Assembly: GCF_023554255.2 (NCBI RefSeq)
Contig: NZ_JAMJWD020000004.1
Span: 248,001 to 312,000 of the forward strand
Reading direction: 5' to 3'
Length of the DNA: 64,000 nucleotides
Origin: Phyllobacterium sp. 21LDTY02-6
GTDB lineage: Bacteria > Pseudomonadota > Alphaproteobacteria > Rhizobiales > Rhizobiaceae
Both the position numbers and the translations under genes were made by a program. The notes beneath the pieces were generated by a model that did no database searches, was not told the DNA's origin, and worked only from the letters and a program-made list of their open reading frames with translations. This document shows positions 1 to 8,652 of the stretch, piece by piece (the stretch's first letter is position 1; every line of letters begins with the position of its first letter).

Positions 1-53
1 ATTCCGCCGACAAGCAGCAGTCCGGCCAAAAGCGACTTCATATTGAGCATCAT
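1..53 (-). CDS. 5' end of an exported protein (partial)
   Basis: On the minus strand an ATG at 53 (in-frame ATGs also at 50 and 41) opens a frame that runs off the left edge. It begins MMLNMKSLLAG and continues with leucines, valine and glycines, which is the pattern of a signal peptide (basic residue, then hydrophobic core). Only 17 residues are visible, so neither the family nor the true start can be decided. No strong Shine-Dalgarno sequence is visible. Confidence 0.4.
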   Translation of the reverse strand, partial: MMLNMKSLLAGLLLVGG

Positions 54-361
54 GATAATTCAGCGCCCACGGCAAAGCGTGCGCGTGTCCTTTTCGTTTG
101 TTTTCAGGGTGGAATTAGCTCGACTGGTTCAGCCGGGCGGTGTCATCAGCATGGGCCGGAGCGGCCGTGATGAATATGAGGCTGCTGATGCAAATTGAAT
201 TGAGGAAGGTATGGCGCAGTTCGGGATGGCAGGTCATGTCTCGTCTCGGTCCATCAATCCCTACCTCCCTCAGGATTGATTTGATTTATGGCGCGTTAAA
301 ACACGATCGGACATTAATTTCCACGAAAGATTGCACTAGAAACTGATTTTCAACCTATTGC
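54..361. other. Intergenic stretch, no gene recognised
   Basis: This 308-base stretch lies between the partial exported-protein gene and the 3' end of a LysR gene. A 68-codon open frame at 140-346 has no good ribosome site and no recognisable protein pattern, so it is not called. The right half (about 270-360) is AT-richer than its surroundings. No convincing terminator hairpin was found. Confidence 0.4.
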
Positions 362-1282
362 TCAGCCGATCTGCAGCTCGGCAGCAAGCAATTCCAGCAT
401 GGCGTCCACCTTGGGCAGCAATTGTCGCCCTATCGGCCAAACCAGATTTAGCGGCAGGCCTTCGGTCGCAAGTTCCGGCAAAACCTGTACCAGCTCGCCG
501 CGTGCGATCTCATCGCAGACCAACCATGTCGCCAGTTGCGCGATGCCGTATCCGGCCTTGACCGCCGCGACCTGAGCTTCACCATTGCCGACGGTGATGC
601 GGCCTTCCATTGTGCGCCGCTCGATCATGCCGGGTCCATGGGTGATCAACCAGGGGCTGGTCGTGCCATCGGCCCTGCCATAGAGCACGGCATCGTACTG
701 GCCCAGTTCGTCCGGCGATGCCGGCACCCCCCGCTTGGCCCCCAGTCTGGCCAGGTAATCCGGGGAGGCGCAGAAGATCAGGCGTTCGCTGCCGAGATAG
801 CGATGGCCCACGGAGCCGGTCCAATGCTCCGGTCCGCCGATGCGAACCGCGATGTCGATGCCCTCGTCGAGCAGGTCGACGAAGCGATCCGTGAAGGAAA
901 CATGTGGCCGCAAGTGCGGATGCTGCTGCCCGAATCGCAGCATCAACGGCCAGACGCGCATTCGGCCGAATGTCGCCGGCGCATCCATCCGCAGGCGGCC
1001 TATCGGCTCGCTGCGCTGCGCCGCGAGTACCGCTTCGGCCTCTTCCAGTTCCGCCAGCACACGCACGCAAATGCGGTAGAACGCCACTCCCGCATCCGTC
1101 AGGGCAAGGCGCCGCGTCGTGCGCTCGAAGAGCCGGGTGCGGAGCCGGTCCTCAAGGCGCGCCACACTCTTGCCGACCGCGGAACTGGTCAGGTTCAGCC
1201 GCTCCGCCGCCGCGGTGAAGCTGCCCGCATCAGCCGTCGCCACAAAATTTTCGATACCCTTCAGTCGTTCCGATGGAAACAT
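362..1282 (-). CDS. LysR-family transcriptional regulator
   Basis: A 306-residue protein of typical LysR length. Residues 1-60 hold the winged helix-turn-helix: a FVATADAGSFTAAAERL segment followed by SSAVGKSVARLE and LFERTTRRLALT. The rest is the effector-binding domain. It is most like the group of LysR proteins that sit beside MFS or oxidoreductase genes (the effector domain has a PATFGR segment and a DIAVRIG segment). It is divergent from the MFS transporter at 1399, and an 18-base dyad lies between them, so it probably controls that gene and itself. The effector is unknown. Confidence 0.9.
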   Translation of the reverse strand: MFPSERLKGIENFVATADAGSFTAAAERLNLTSSAVGKSVARLEDRLRTRLFERTTRRLALTDAGVAFYRICVRVLAELEEAEAVLAAQRSEPIGRLRMDAPATFGRMRVWPLMLRFGQQHPHLRPHVSFTDRFVDLLDEGIDIAVRIGGPEHWTGSVGHRYLGSERLIFCASPDYLARLGAKRGVPASPDELGQYDAVLYGRADGTTSPWLITHGPGMIERRTMEGRITVGNGEAQVAAVKAGYGIAQLATWLVCDEIARGELVQVLPELATEGLPLNLVWPIGRQLLPKVDAMLELLAAELQIG

Positions 1283-1303
1283 GCTTCCTCACCTATTGCG
1301 GAT

Positions 1304-1321
1304 TTCAATTCTGTAATTGAA
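1304..1321. promoter_or_regulatory. Candidate LysR operator (TTCAAT-N6-ATTGAA)
   Basis: A perfect 6+6 inverted repeat with a 6-base spacer lies in the AT-rich divergent region between the LysR gene (start 1282) and the MFS gene (start 1399). LysR sites are typically interrupted dyads of about this size in such a position. Binding is inferred from position and symmetry only. Confidence 0.45.
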
Positions 1322-1398
1322 CGAAAACATATCCGAGATAAGAATTTATATCTTCAATAGACTGAAGGCAATCGTGAAATCCCACAGGAGCCTCATCA

Positions 1399-2580
1399 AT
1401 GTCTTCCATTGCAGCGCCGGGCGCGGCCACTTCGGCCCGCCATAACGGCCTTTCAATCGCCATTCTCGCGGTGGCGGCCTTCGTTATCGTCACCACTGAA
1501 TACCTCATGGTCGGATTGCTGCCGGCTCTGGCGCGCGACCTCGAAATTTCGATCTCGGCGGCGGGCCAGCTCGTCACCCTGTTTGCCTTCACAGTCATGT
1601 TGTTCGGCCCGGCGCTGACCGCACTGCTGTCGCATCTCGAACGCAAACGCCTGTTCATCGCCATACTTCTCGTCTTTGCCGCCTCGAACGTCCTCGCCGC
1701 CATCGCCCCCAACATCTGGGTGCTCGCCGTCGCCCGCTTCATTCCGGCGCTGGCGCTGCCGGTGTTCTGGGGCACGGCCAGCGAGACGGCCGGTCAGATC
1801 GTCGGGGAGCAGCGGGCCGGTCGCGCTGTTTCCCAGGTATATCTCGGCATCTCCGCCGCCCTGCTGTTCGGCATCCCGCTCGGCACATTGGCATCGGACG
1901 CCATCGGCTGGCGGGGCACCTTCTGGGTGCTGGCCGCCCTGTCGCTTGCGATGGCGCTGGCCCTGACGATCTTCATGCCGACCGTGGCCATGCCGCGGCG
2001 ACTGCGCCTGGCAGAACAGGCCAGCATCCTCAGAAACCCGTACTTCGTCGGCAATGTCGCATTGTCGGTGGTGGTGTTTACCGCGATGTTTACCGCCTAC
2101 ACCTATTTGGCGGACATGCTGGAGCGGATCGCCGGGGTGGCTCCGGCATATGTCGGCTGGTGGCTGATGGGGTTTGGCGCCATCGGCCTCGTCGGCAACT
2201 GGCTCGGCGGGCATCTGGTGGATCGCAGCCCGCTAGGCTCCACCGCGGTATTTTCCGTGTTGCTGGGTGTCGGCATGGCCGCCAGCGTTCCGCTGTCCGG
2301 TTCGCTCCCCATGCTGGGCGCGGCGCTTGCGTTCTGGGGCATTGCCTATACGGCCCTGTTCCCGATCTGCCAGGTACGGGTGATGAAGTCCGCTTCCCAT
2401 GCACAGGCTTTGGCAGGCACGCTGAACGTGTCGGCGGCCAATGCCGGTACGGGACTGGGCGCGATCATCGGTGGCCTGGTGATTCCCTATTGGGGGCTTG
2501 CGAGCCTCGGCTACGTCGCCACCGGGATCGCAATCCTGGCCGCCCTGTCGGCAGTGCTGATCTCGTGCATGCGCCGATGA
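1399..2580 (+). CDS. MFS transporter, DHA1 (AraJ-like) exporter
   Basis: A 393-residue integral membrane protein with about 12 hydrophobic segments. The first helix is followed by a TTEYLMVGLLPALARDL segment, typical of the DHA1 drug/arabinose efflux group (AraJ, YdhP type). A cytoplasmic basic loop (LSHLERKRLF, about residue 75) follows helix 2. AGGAG lies 8 bases upstream of the ATG, which supports this start. The family exports drugs, sugars or purine derivatives by proton antiport in the inner membrane; the substrate here is not known. The divergent LysR gene at 362 is the likely regulator. Confidence 0.88.
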   Translation: MSSIAAPGAATSARHNGLSIAILAVAAFVIVTTEYLMVGLLPALARDLEISISAAGQLVTLFAFTVMLFGPALTALLSHLERKRLFIAILLVFAASNVLAAIAPNIWVLAVARFIPALALPVFWGTASETAGQIVGEQRAGRAVSQVYLGISAALLFGIPLGTLASDAIGWRGTFWVLAALSLAMALALTIFMPTVAMPRRLRLAEQASILRNPYFVGNVALSVVVFTAMFTAYTYLADMLERIAGVAPAYVGWWLMGFGAIGLVGNWLGGHLVDRSPLGSTAVFSVLLGVGMAASVPLSGSLPMLGAALAFWGIAYTALFPICQVRVMKSASHAQALAGTLNVSAANAGTGLGAIIGGLVIPYWGLASLGYVATGIAILAALSAVLISCMRR

Positions 2581-2581
2581 A

Positions 2582-2604
2582 GGAGCGGCAACTTCAGCCG
2601 CTCC
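2582..2604. terminator. Hairpin between convergent genes
   Basis: An 8-base perfect stem GGAGCGGC/GCCGCTCC with a 7-base loop starts 2 bases after the stop codon of the MFS gene and precedes the 3' end of the convergent oxidoreductase gene. There is no T-run on either side, so it is only a terminator-like hairpin that could serve both strands. Confidence 0.45.
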
Positions 2605-2659
2605 CTTCGAGGACCATGTCGAGCGGACCGCAATTGTCCGCTCGCATCGCGGCGAGAGG

Positions 2660-3580
2660 CTAGACGCTCAGGATGATCTTGCCGCGCGCCCTGCCGGAGG
2701 CCTGGCGTTCGAAAGCCTCGGCAAACGATGTCATGGGCAAGACGCGGTCGATCAGGACCGAGTGTCCCTGCCCGCTCATCGCCTTGACTACATCCGACAG
2801 TCGTCGGGCGCTCGACGTGTGGAAGACGAACGCGCCATCGACCTTATGGGCTGCCGCCAGTGCCTGGTCGGGCGGGGAGACGGTCGAAAGCAGCTTGCCG
2901 CCGCCGCGCAACACGCCGAAGGAGCGTTGCTGTACCTCCCCGCCGATCGTATCCAGCACGACATCGATGTCCGAAACCATGCTGGCGAAATCCTCGGATC
3001 GATAGTCGATCACCTGATCGGCACCCAATTCCCGGGCAATCTCCACACCATCCCCTGATGCGGTGGCGATGACGCGCGCGCCAAGCCCCCTCGCGAACTG
3101 GATGGCGAAGCTGCCGACGCCTCCGGCACCGGCATGGACCAGCACGGTTTGGCTGGGCTGGAGGTCTGCGGTTTCCACGAGTGCCTGCCAGGCTGTTGCC
3201 GCGGCGGTTGGCAATCCGGCAGCGCTGTTGAAGTCCAGGCCGTCCGGAACCAGCACCAGCTGATCTTCCGAAACGATGGCGTATTCCGCAAAAGCGCCAC
3301 CCCCGGTCGGATCGAGCCGTGCCATGACCCGATCTCCCACGCGCCAGCGCATGGTCGGCGAGCCGACCTTCTCGACGGTGCCGGCGACGTCCGTGCCCAT
3401 GGGCGAGGGAAATTCAAGCGGGAAGTAGGCGTGGACCTGACCGCGTTGCAGCTTTACGTCGAGCGGATTGAGCGCAGCGGCCGCAATGCGGACGAGCACC
3501 TCGCTGCCGGTCGGCTCCGGTATCGCGACGTCGTGCAGGACGGGGTTTTGCTCGTAGCCTGAGAGAATGATCTGTCGCAT
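2660..3580 (-). CDS. NADP-dependent zinc-free alcohol dehydrogenase / quinone oxidoreductase family
   Basis: A 306-residue medium-chain dehydrogenase/reductase from the ATG at 3580 (MRQIILSGYEQNP). The N-terminal GroES-like domain carries NPLDVKLQRG and the GTDVAGTVEKVG segment. The Rossmann fold carries the glycine motif HAGAGGVGSFAIQFA (about residues 145-160). No structural-zinc cysteine cluster is visible, as expected for zeta-crystallin/quinone-reductase members. It reduces quinones or activated double bonds with NADPH in the cytoplasm. A longer reading to 3694 would add a basic, low-complexity leader that does not fit the family. The SnoaL-like gene lies just upstream (10-base gap), so the two are probably cotranscribed. 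Confidence 0.85.
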   Translation of the reverse strand: MRQIILSGYEQNPVLHDVAIPEPTGSEVLVRIAAAALNPLDVKLQRGQVHAYFPLEFPSPMGTDVAGTVEKVGSPTMRWRVGDRVMARLDPTGGGAFAEYAIVSEDQLVLVPDGLDFNSAAGLPTAAATAWQALVETADLQPSQTVLVHAGAGGVGSFAIQFARGLGARVIATASGDGVEIARELGADQVIDYRSEDFASMVSDIDVVLDTIGGEVQQRSFGVLRGGGKLLSTVSPPDQALAAAHKVDGAFVFHTSSARRLSDVVKAMSGQGHSVLIDRVLPMTSFAEAFERQASGRARGKIILSV

Positions 3581-3590
3581 CTCACGGCCC

Positions 3591-4034
3591 TCAGTTCGTG
3601 ACCGGCCAGGCGCCCATCTGGGCGAACCAGCCCATCCAGTCCTCCATGTGCCAGGTGCGGGTAATCCGGCCGTTCTCGAAGGCATGGAACTCATGGATGG
3701 GAAGGGAAAATGTGCGGCCGGTTGCGGCGACCCCGAACCAGTCTCCGACGTGACGGCCGGTAATCACAGCGCGGACCGCAGCCTTGTCGGTCCCGCCGAT
3801 CACATCAACGATCTCGATCCTGATGTCCGCGAAAGCCTTCGAGAAGGCAGCGATCATGGGTTTGAATCCATCGCGTCCCGCCGCCTGCCCCGGCGCGAGC
3901 GGGATGTCCTGCCAATCCGGAACGACGCTTTCGTCGAGAAGGTCGGGGGTTCCTTCGAACGCCTTGTAGAAAGTACGAAGCGTCTGAAGATCGGTATCGC
4001 TTATTCCACCGTAGGATGGATGTTCGTTGCTCAT
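3591..4034 (-). CDS. SnoaL-like / ester cyclase-related small protein
   Basis: A 147-residue NTF2-fold protein starting MSNEHPSYGG. Recognisable pieces are LRTFYKAFEGTPDLLDE at the start, the GFKPMIAAFSKAFADIRIEI segment, and the final strand FENGRITRTWHMED that is common in SnoaL-like polyketide cyclases and in proteins annotated as ester cyclases. Catalysis cannot be deduced. The ATG at 4034 was chosen because a perfect GAGGAG lies 6 bases upstream; that site is itself inside a strong hairpin. The oxidoreductase gene follows after 10 bases and a LysR gene is divergent at 4122. Confidence 0.8.
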   Translation of the reverse strand: MSNEHPSYGGISDTDLQTLRTFYKAFEGTPDLLDESVVPDWQDIPLAPGQAAGRDGFKPMIAAFSKAFADIRIEIVDVIGGTDKAAVRAVITGRHVGDWFGVAATGRTFSLPIHEFHAFENGRITRTWHMEDWMGWFAQMGAWPVTN

Positions 4035-4040
4035 GGCACA

Positions 4041-4058
4041 CTCCTCGTTGACGAGGAG
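4041..4058 (-). promoter_or_regulatory. Hairpin sequestering the ribosome-binding site of the SnoaL-like gene
   Basis: On the minus-strand transcript the leader forms CTCCTCG, loop TCAA, CGAGGAG: a 7-base-pair stem with a 4-base loop. The right arm contains the Shine-Dalgarno GAGGAG, ending 6 bases before the ATG at 4034. The left arm is an exact anti-Shine-Dalgarno. In the folded state the ribosome site would be closed. Confidence 0.55.
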
Positions 4059-4075
4059 CAGCAGTACGCCTCCTG

Positions 4076-4091
4076 ATTTCATCGTTGAAAT
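4076..4091. promoter_or_regulatory. Candidate LysR operator (ATTTCA-N4-TGAAAT)
   Basis: A perfect 6+6 inverted repeat lies in the divergent region between the SnoaL-like gene and the LysR gene at 4122, about 30 bases from the LysR start. A second small dyad ATAT-TGG-ATAT follows at 4094-4104. Position and symmetry suggest autoregulation and control of the divergent pair. Confidence 0.4.
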
Positions 4092-4121
4092 CGATATTGG
4101 ATATGCAATAACATCCACCAA

Positions 4122-5060
4122 ATGGATTTACATGGGATCGATCTGAACCTGCTTGTGGCCTTCGACGCACTGATGGCCGAGCGGAGCGTGACGCGTGCAG
4201 GCGTCAGGATAGGCCGCACACAGCCGGCGATGAGCGCAGCGCTGTCTCGCCTCCGTTCTGTCTTGCAGGACGAATTATTCATTCGCGGCCCGAACGGGCT
4301 GCAGCCGACCCCTCGCGCGCTCGATCTTGCCGAGCCGCTCGGTCGCGCACTTGCCGAAATCCAGCGAACCCTGGAATTCACGCAGGTCTTCGACCCCTCG
4401 AAGTCGAGCGTCTCACTCTCACTCGGATTGTCGGAGCACGCGGCGTTTGTCGTCCTGCCAAAACTGCTTGCCGTCCTGGGAATCGAGGCGCCGGGCATAG
4501 TCCTGCGGGTCCGCAACTTCGACCACCGCGACGAGGTCATCTCCCTGCTGGACTCTGGCGAGGCGGATCTGACGGTCGGCGTTCCACACACGCCGGCCGG
4601 GCGCATCCTGAGCGAGCGCCTGTTCGAGGAGCGTTTCGTCTGCGTCCTTCGCAAGGACCATCCGCAAGCCGATGCAGAGCTGACGCTGGAGTCCTTCCTG
4701 CAAATGTCGCACTTGCTAGTTTCCCCGGAGAACGAGCGGTTCGGGATGGTCGATGCCGCGCTCGCCAAGTTGGGTTTGCGCCGACGGCTTGCGCTCACCC
4801 TGCCGCAAATGTATGCCGCGCCTCCGCTTGTCGCATCGTCTGACCTGGCCGCAACCCTGATGCAGGGTGTCGTTGACGCCTCCGGGTATCGTGAAAGGCT
4901 TCAGGTCCTGAAGCCACCGCTGGAACTCGGCACGGCCAAATTCGACATGGCCTGGCACAGGCGCAACGATGTTCACCCCGCGCAGCGCTGGTTGCGCGAG
5001 GTGATCAGATCGCTCTTCGACAAGGCTGCATCCGAGGCAGCCGCCACCCATCGGCGTTGA
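4122..5060 (+). CDS. LysR-family transcriptional regulator (NodD/NahR-like subgroup)
   Basis: A 312-residue protein with an N-terminal helix-turn-helix. It begins with a MDLHGIDLNLLVAFDALM segment, then SVTRAGVRIGRTQPAMSAALSRLR. This N-terminus is typical of the NodD/NahR/LinR subgroup that responds to aromatic compounds. The effector domain follows from about residue 90. It is divergent from the SnoaL-like/oxidoreductase pair at 2660-4034, which it probably regulates through the dyad at 4076. The inducer is not identifiable from sequence. Confidence 0.9.
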   Translation: MDLHGIDLNLLVAFDALMAERSVTRAGVRIGRTQPAMSAALSRLRSVLQDELFIRGPNGLQPTPRALDLAEPLGRALAEIQRTLEFTQVFDPSKSSVSLSLGLSEHAAFVVLPKLLAVLGIEAPGIVLRVRNFDHRDEVISLLDSGEADLTVGVPHTPAGRILSERLFEERFVCVLRKDHPQADAELTLESFLQMSHLLVSPENERFGMVDAALAKLGLRRRLALTLPQMYAAPPLVASSDLAATLMQGVVDASGYRERLQVLKPPLELGTAKFDMAWHRRNDVHPAQRWLREVIRSLFDKAASEAAATHRR

Positions 5061-5117
5061 GATGGCAGGTGATACTGCCCCCCGCAACCCTCGGTCTGGC
5101 GGCTACCGACTTGCCGG

Positions 5118-8100
5118 TCAGGAGCCGATCGTCGGGCCATCCTCATAGCCGGGCCAATCCTCGTCGGGGATGTCGGAGATGTCGCCATACGGTACACCGT
5201 CGATCTCGTATTGCGTCAGGTAGTCGCTGAGCAACGATCCGAACTTGTCCTGCCGCGCCTGGTGCTTGCCCTCTTCGATCAGGCCGGGCAGCAGCATGGC
5301 GATGACACCCACGCCCGCGGCCGCCAGTCCAAGAACCCCTGCCGCACCGGCGATCGGAATTGTTCGGAGGACGCTCGGAGCGAACACTCCCAGGCCACCC
5401 TCTACGGCAGAAGCCAGGCCGGCAAGCGCGCCGAGGGAGCCGGCCGTGATGCTGATGCCGCCGCCAACCTTGTCGCCCTTGCGGATCGATTGAACGCCGT
5501 CGAATATGCCATAGGCCCCGGCGACAACGCCGGCGAGACCGCCAATGCCCTTGGCGGCATTTTCCGCCCGGTTCCAATTATCCGTCAGGCTCTTGAAGTT
5601 CTCGTCGGACATCTTGCCGATTTTTTTGCCGATGGCAGTATCCGGATGCTTGTCGGCCACATCCTTCAGATATTGCTTCCAGGCCTTGATGCCACCCTCG
5701 GTCAGCAGCGTCGCGGTCTGGATCGACCCGGTGGTAATGTCGACCTTCTGCCTCTCGGTCGGGTTTCCGCCGCTCTGAACACCCTTGGAGATCGTGACGC
5801 CGGCCATGAACAGGCCGCTGACGCCGTGCAGGACGCCCTTGTCGGCAGCCGCCTTGGCCGATGGGTTCAGCCATTCCGAATTAAGTTCGGCAAGCGACTT
5901 GGTTCCCTGACGCAGCACATCCCAGCTGCCGCGGAAACCGGCCAGTATCTGGTCCGACTTGGCGACGGTTCCATCCTGATTGACCAGCAGTTCGGGATTG
6001 TCCTTGGCAATCTGGTCGATGTAGGACTTTACCTTCTCCTCATCCAGCTTGTCGCCGCCATCGACGCCGAACGCCGTCTTCAGATCGTCGAAAGTGGCAT
6101 CCTTGAAGGCATTCTTTTCCACGATGTCGGAGAAGTTCTCGTTCAGCTTGCTGTCGAACTTCCCGGTGAAGTCGGGATCGAGCGCGGCATTGTAGAGCGC
6201 GACCTCGGTACTGAACGCGCTGGCTGCTTCCTCGAATGTATTGTCCTTCAGAAGTTCATTGAACCGGTCACCGGATACCAATGACTTCTCGTAGAAATCC
6301 TGGAAATCGCCCTTGTGCTTGGAACTGTTGACGGCATCCTGGATCTCGCCCGGCTTGTCGATACCGAGCGCCTGCTGGTACATCTTCGCCGATCCGTAGA
6401 ATTCGGCAAGGGCTGCCTGCTGGTCGGTCTTGCCGTCCTTAGTCTTCGCGTCCCACAGGCTGTCGAGAGCCTTGCCGGACTTGATGTCGTCGTAGCTCGC
6501 CTCGACAGCCGTCTTGAGACCTTCATTGCTTTTGAACAGCGCGTCGAACTGCTTGCTGCTGTTCTCGTTCAGGAAGTCGACGACCGCCTTATCGCCTTCA
6601 AGGATTGCTATGTGGTCGTTGACGTCCTCGAGCAGCTTCTGCGGATCCGGATGGCTGCGCACATCGTTGGCGATGGAAACCTTGCCGTAATCATCCCGCC
6701 ACATGCCGGCGGAAGCACCCTGTGTGATCAGGCTCTGCGCCGTCAAAAGATCCTGGAGGACGGCGGCCTTCTCCTTGGCGGAATATTTGTCGGGATTCTC
6801 GAAGACGTCCGCGCCGAGCTTGCTCGTGTCCACGTCCGCGGTGATGTTCGCATTGGCGACACTGGAGATGAAGGCGATTGCCGATCCGGAGTCCTTCGGC
6901 GCCTGCGTATCGATCCAGCTCTTCAGATCATCCTTGCTGGCACCGCCGTCAGGTCCGCCCTCGAGGGGCTTATGCGCCGTTTCGAGCTTTTCGAATGCGC
7001 CGGGCTGCGCCCAGAAATTGAGCGCTTCCTTGAAATCGTCGCTGATCTGCGGATTCTCGTCGCGATATTTTTTCAGGGCGTCGGCTGTCAGATCGCCGTC
7101 CACACCGGTCTTGCCTTTGATCGCATCGTAGTTCTCACCGATGATCGCGGCATATTTGGCAAGCGTCTTCGAAGTATCGTCGGCGTCCGGATTGGCCTTC
7201 AGGAAGTCCTTGTAGCTGCTGATATCCTCAGGTTTCTTCACGTCTTTCAAGACTTCAAAACCATACTTGCCAAAATCCTGAAGGCGGCCTGCCTCGGTCC
7301 CGTTGTAGGCTTCGCCGCTCTTGGTGAAACCATCGATGCTGGTGTTGGAAACGTCGCTGCCGGACAGGGAATTTCCCTTCTCGTCATACATCGTGATGCG
7401 ATCGAGGACCTGGCTCGCCCTGTATGCGGCATCGGCATCCTTTTCGAAATCGCCCACCCGCTCCTTCAGCATGTCCTTGACGCCGCTCTGGTTGCCCAGA
7501 TTTTTCAGCAAGGGTGAATCGTCGATGATGTCCTGCGCCGAACGTTTGTCATCATCCGGCAACTCCCATTTGATGCCGACCTTCTCGGCCTGTTCGCGGG
7601 CTTCCTTGTCGTCACCGGCGGTCGACACGTCGGTAAGCTTGCCCTTGAGATTGGAGAAGCCATATTTGCCGAAGTCCTGCAGGCGCCCGGCTTCGGTGCC
7701 GTGCCTTGCTTCGCCACTGTTCGTGAAGCCGTCTATGCTGCCATTATCGACATCATTGCCGGCAATCCGCTTGCCGCTTTCGTCGAGCCGTTCGACATGC
7801 TCGAGCAACTGCGCCGCCCGGTATGCGGCATCGGCATCCTTTTCGAAATCACCGACGCGATCCTTCAGCATGTCCTTGACGCCGCTCTGGTTGCCCAGGT
7901 TTTTCAGCAAGTCGGAATCGTCGATAATGTCCTGTGCCGAGCGTTTGTCGTCGTCCGGCAACACCCATTTTATGCCGAGTTTCGCGGCCTGGTCGCGGGC
8001 TTCCTTGTCGTCACCGGCGGTCGACACCTCGTTGAGTTTCCCCTTGAGATTGGAGAAACCGTATTTGCCGAAGTCCTGCAGACGCCCGGCCTCGGTGCCG

Positions 8101-8477
8101 TGCCTTGCCTCACCGCTGTTCGTGAAGCCGTCGATGCGGCCATTATCGACGTCCTTGCCGGCAACTTTCTTGCCGCTTTCGTCGAACCGCTCGACATGTT
8201 CGAGAATCTGCGCCGCCCGGAAGGCGGCATTGGCATCCTTCTCAAAGTCACCGACGCGATCCTTCAGCATGTCCTTGACACCGCTCTGGTTGCCGAGATC
8301 ACGCAGGAGCTGCGTATCATTGATGATGTCCTCGGCGGATCGGTTGTCGTTCTTCGGCCGCTCCCAGATTATGCCTGCATCCTTGGCGGCTTTCTGGGCC
8401 TCATCCCATGCCTTGGCCGTGTCGGGGTCGACGGTGGCCAGGTTCGAACGGTTGGTGGGGGCGATTACTTTCGACAT
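5118..8477 (-). CDS. Large repeat protein resembling type III translocon/effector HrpF/HrpK/NolX
   Basis: A 1119-residue, acidic, highly hydrophilic protein with no cysteine and no signal peptide. Residues 28-416 are three tandem repeats of exactly 133 residues, each containing RSA(E/Q)DII, LGNQSGVKDMLK(D/E)RVGDFEKD, IDGFT(N/K)SGEA and GTEAGRLQDFGKYGF. The middle section (about 430-560) has a FWAQPGAFEKL pattern followed by a DGG..K.DL stretch, which recalls the HrpK/HrpF family. The C-terminus (about 960-1080) has three glycine/alanine-rich hydrophobic segments that could insert in a membrane, then an acidic tail. AGGAAGG stands 8 bases before the ATG. The family assignment is from remembered patterns, not a search. 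Alternatives are another secreted adhesin-like or type I secreted protein. No secretion genes lie nearby. Confidence 0.6.
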   Translation of the reverse strand: MSKVIAPTNRSNLATVDPDTAKAWDEAQKAAKDAGIIWERPKNDNRSAEDIINDTQLLRDLGNQSGVKDMLKDRVGDFEKDANAAFRAAQILEHVERFDESGKKVAGKDVDNGRIDGFTNSGEARHGTEAGRLQDFGKYGFSNLKGKLNEVSTAGDDKEARDQAAKLGIKWVLPDDDKRSAQDIIDDSDLLKNLGNQSGVKDMLKDRVGDFEKDADAAYRAAQLLEHVERLDESGKRIAGNDVDNGSIDGFTNSGEARHGTEAGRLQDFGKYGFSNLKGKLTDVSTAGDDKEAREQAEKVGIKWELPDDDKRSAQDIIDDSPLLKNLGNQSGVKDMLKERVGDFEKDADAAYRASQVLDRITMYDEKGNSLSGSDVSNTSIDGFTKSGEAYNGTEAGRLQDFGKYGFEVLKDVKKPEDISSYKDFLKANPDADDTSKTLAKYAAIIGENYDAIKGKTGVDGDLTADALKKYRDENPQISDDFKEALNFWAQPGAFEKLETAHKPLEGGPDGGASKDDLKSWIDTQAPKDSGSAIAFISSVANANITADVDTSKLGADVFENPDKYSAKEKAAVLQDLLTAQSLITQGASAGMWRDDYGKVSIANDVRSHPDPQKLLEDVNDHIAILEGDKAVVDFLNENSSKQFDALFKSNEGLKTAVEASYDDIKSGKALDSLWDAKTKDGKTDQQAALAEFYGSAKMYQQALGIDKPGEIQDAVNSSKHKGDFQDFYEKSLVSGDRFNELLKDNTFEEAASAFSTEVALYNAALDPDFTGKFDSKLNENFSDIVEKNAFKDATFDDLKTAFGVDGGDKLDEEKVKSYIDQIAKDNPELLVNQDGTVAKSDQILAGFRGSWDVLRQGTKSLAELNSEWLNPSAKAAADKGVLHGVSGLFMAGVTISKGVQSGGNPTERQKVDITTGSIQTATLLTEGGIKAWKQYLKDVADKHPDTAIGKKIGKMSDENFKSLTDNWNRAENAAKGIGGLAGVVAGAYGIFDGVQSIRKGDKVGGGISITAGSLGALAGLASAVEGGLGVFAPSVLRTIPIAGAAGVLGLAAAGVGVIAMLLPGLIEEGKHQARQDKFGSLLSDYLTQYEIDGVPYGDISDIPDEDWPGYEDGPTIGS
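7230..8396 (-). repeat. Three tandem 133-codon repeats within the HrpK-like gene
   Basis: Units run 7998-8396, 7599-7997 and 7230-7598 (the last slightly shorter). The motif GNQSGVKDM recurs at residues 62, 195 and 328, a period of exactly 133 codons (399 bases). Units 1 and 2 are nearly identical over long runs, also at DNA level. Unit 3 diverges in its second half. This indicates fairly recent in-frame duplication. Confidence 0.9.
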
Positions 8478-8652
8478 GCGGCAAGCCTTCCTGAATTTGT
8501 GATGGTTCAGTCCTGAAGGATAAGGATTGCCCTGAGTTTAGACGCCGGTGTGTGAAGCGCATGTGACAAGAACTGCGCTTCGCCGCCCTGCCGGGCGCCG
8601 GAGCCGCCCCGGTCTCGTCAAGGCCGGGTCCGCAAGTCAGTGTCTGCCGAGG

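Noticed and set aside
536-1360. A 274-codon plus-strand open frame opposite the first LysR gene
   Set aside because: It is antisense to a clear LysR protein, rich in Arg/His/Gln, and has no family pattern; it is a shadow of high-GC codon use.
6315-8502. Several 270-400-codon plus-strand frames opposite the large repeat gene
   Set aside because: They mirror the repeats of the minus-strand gene, lack ribosome sites and overlap one another; no independent coding signs.
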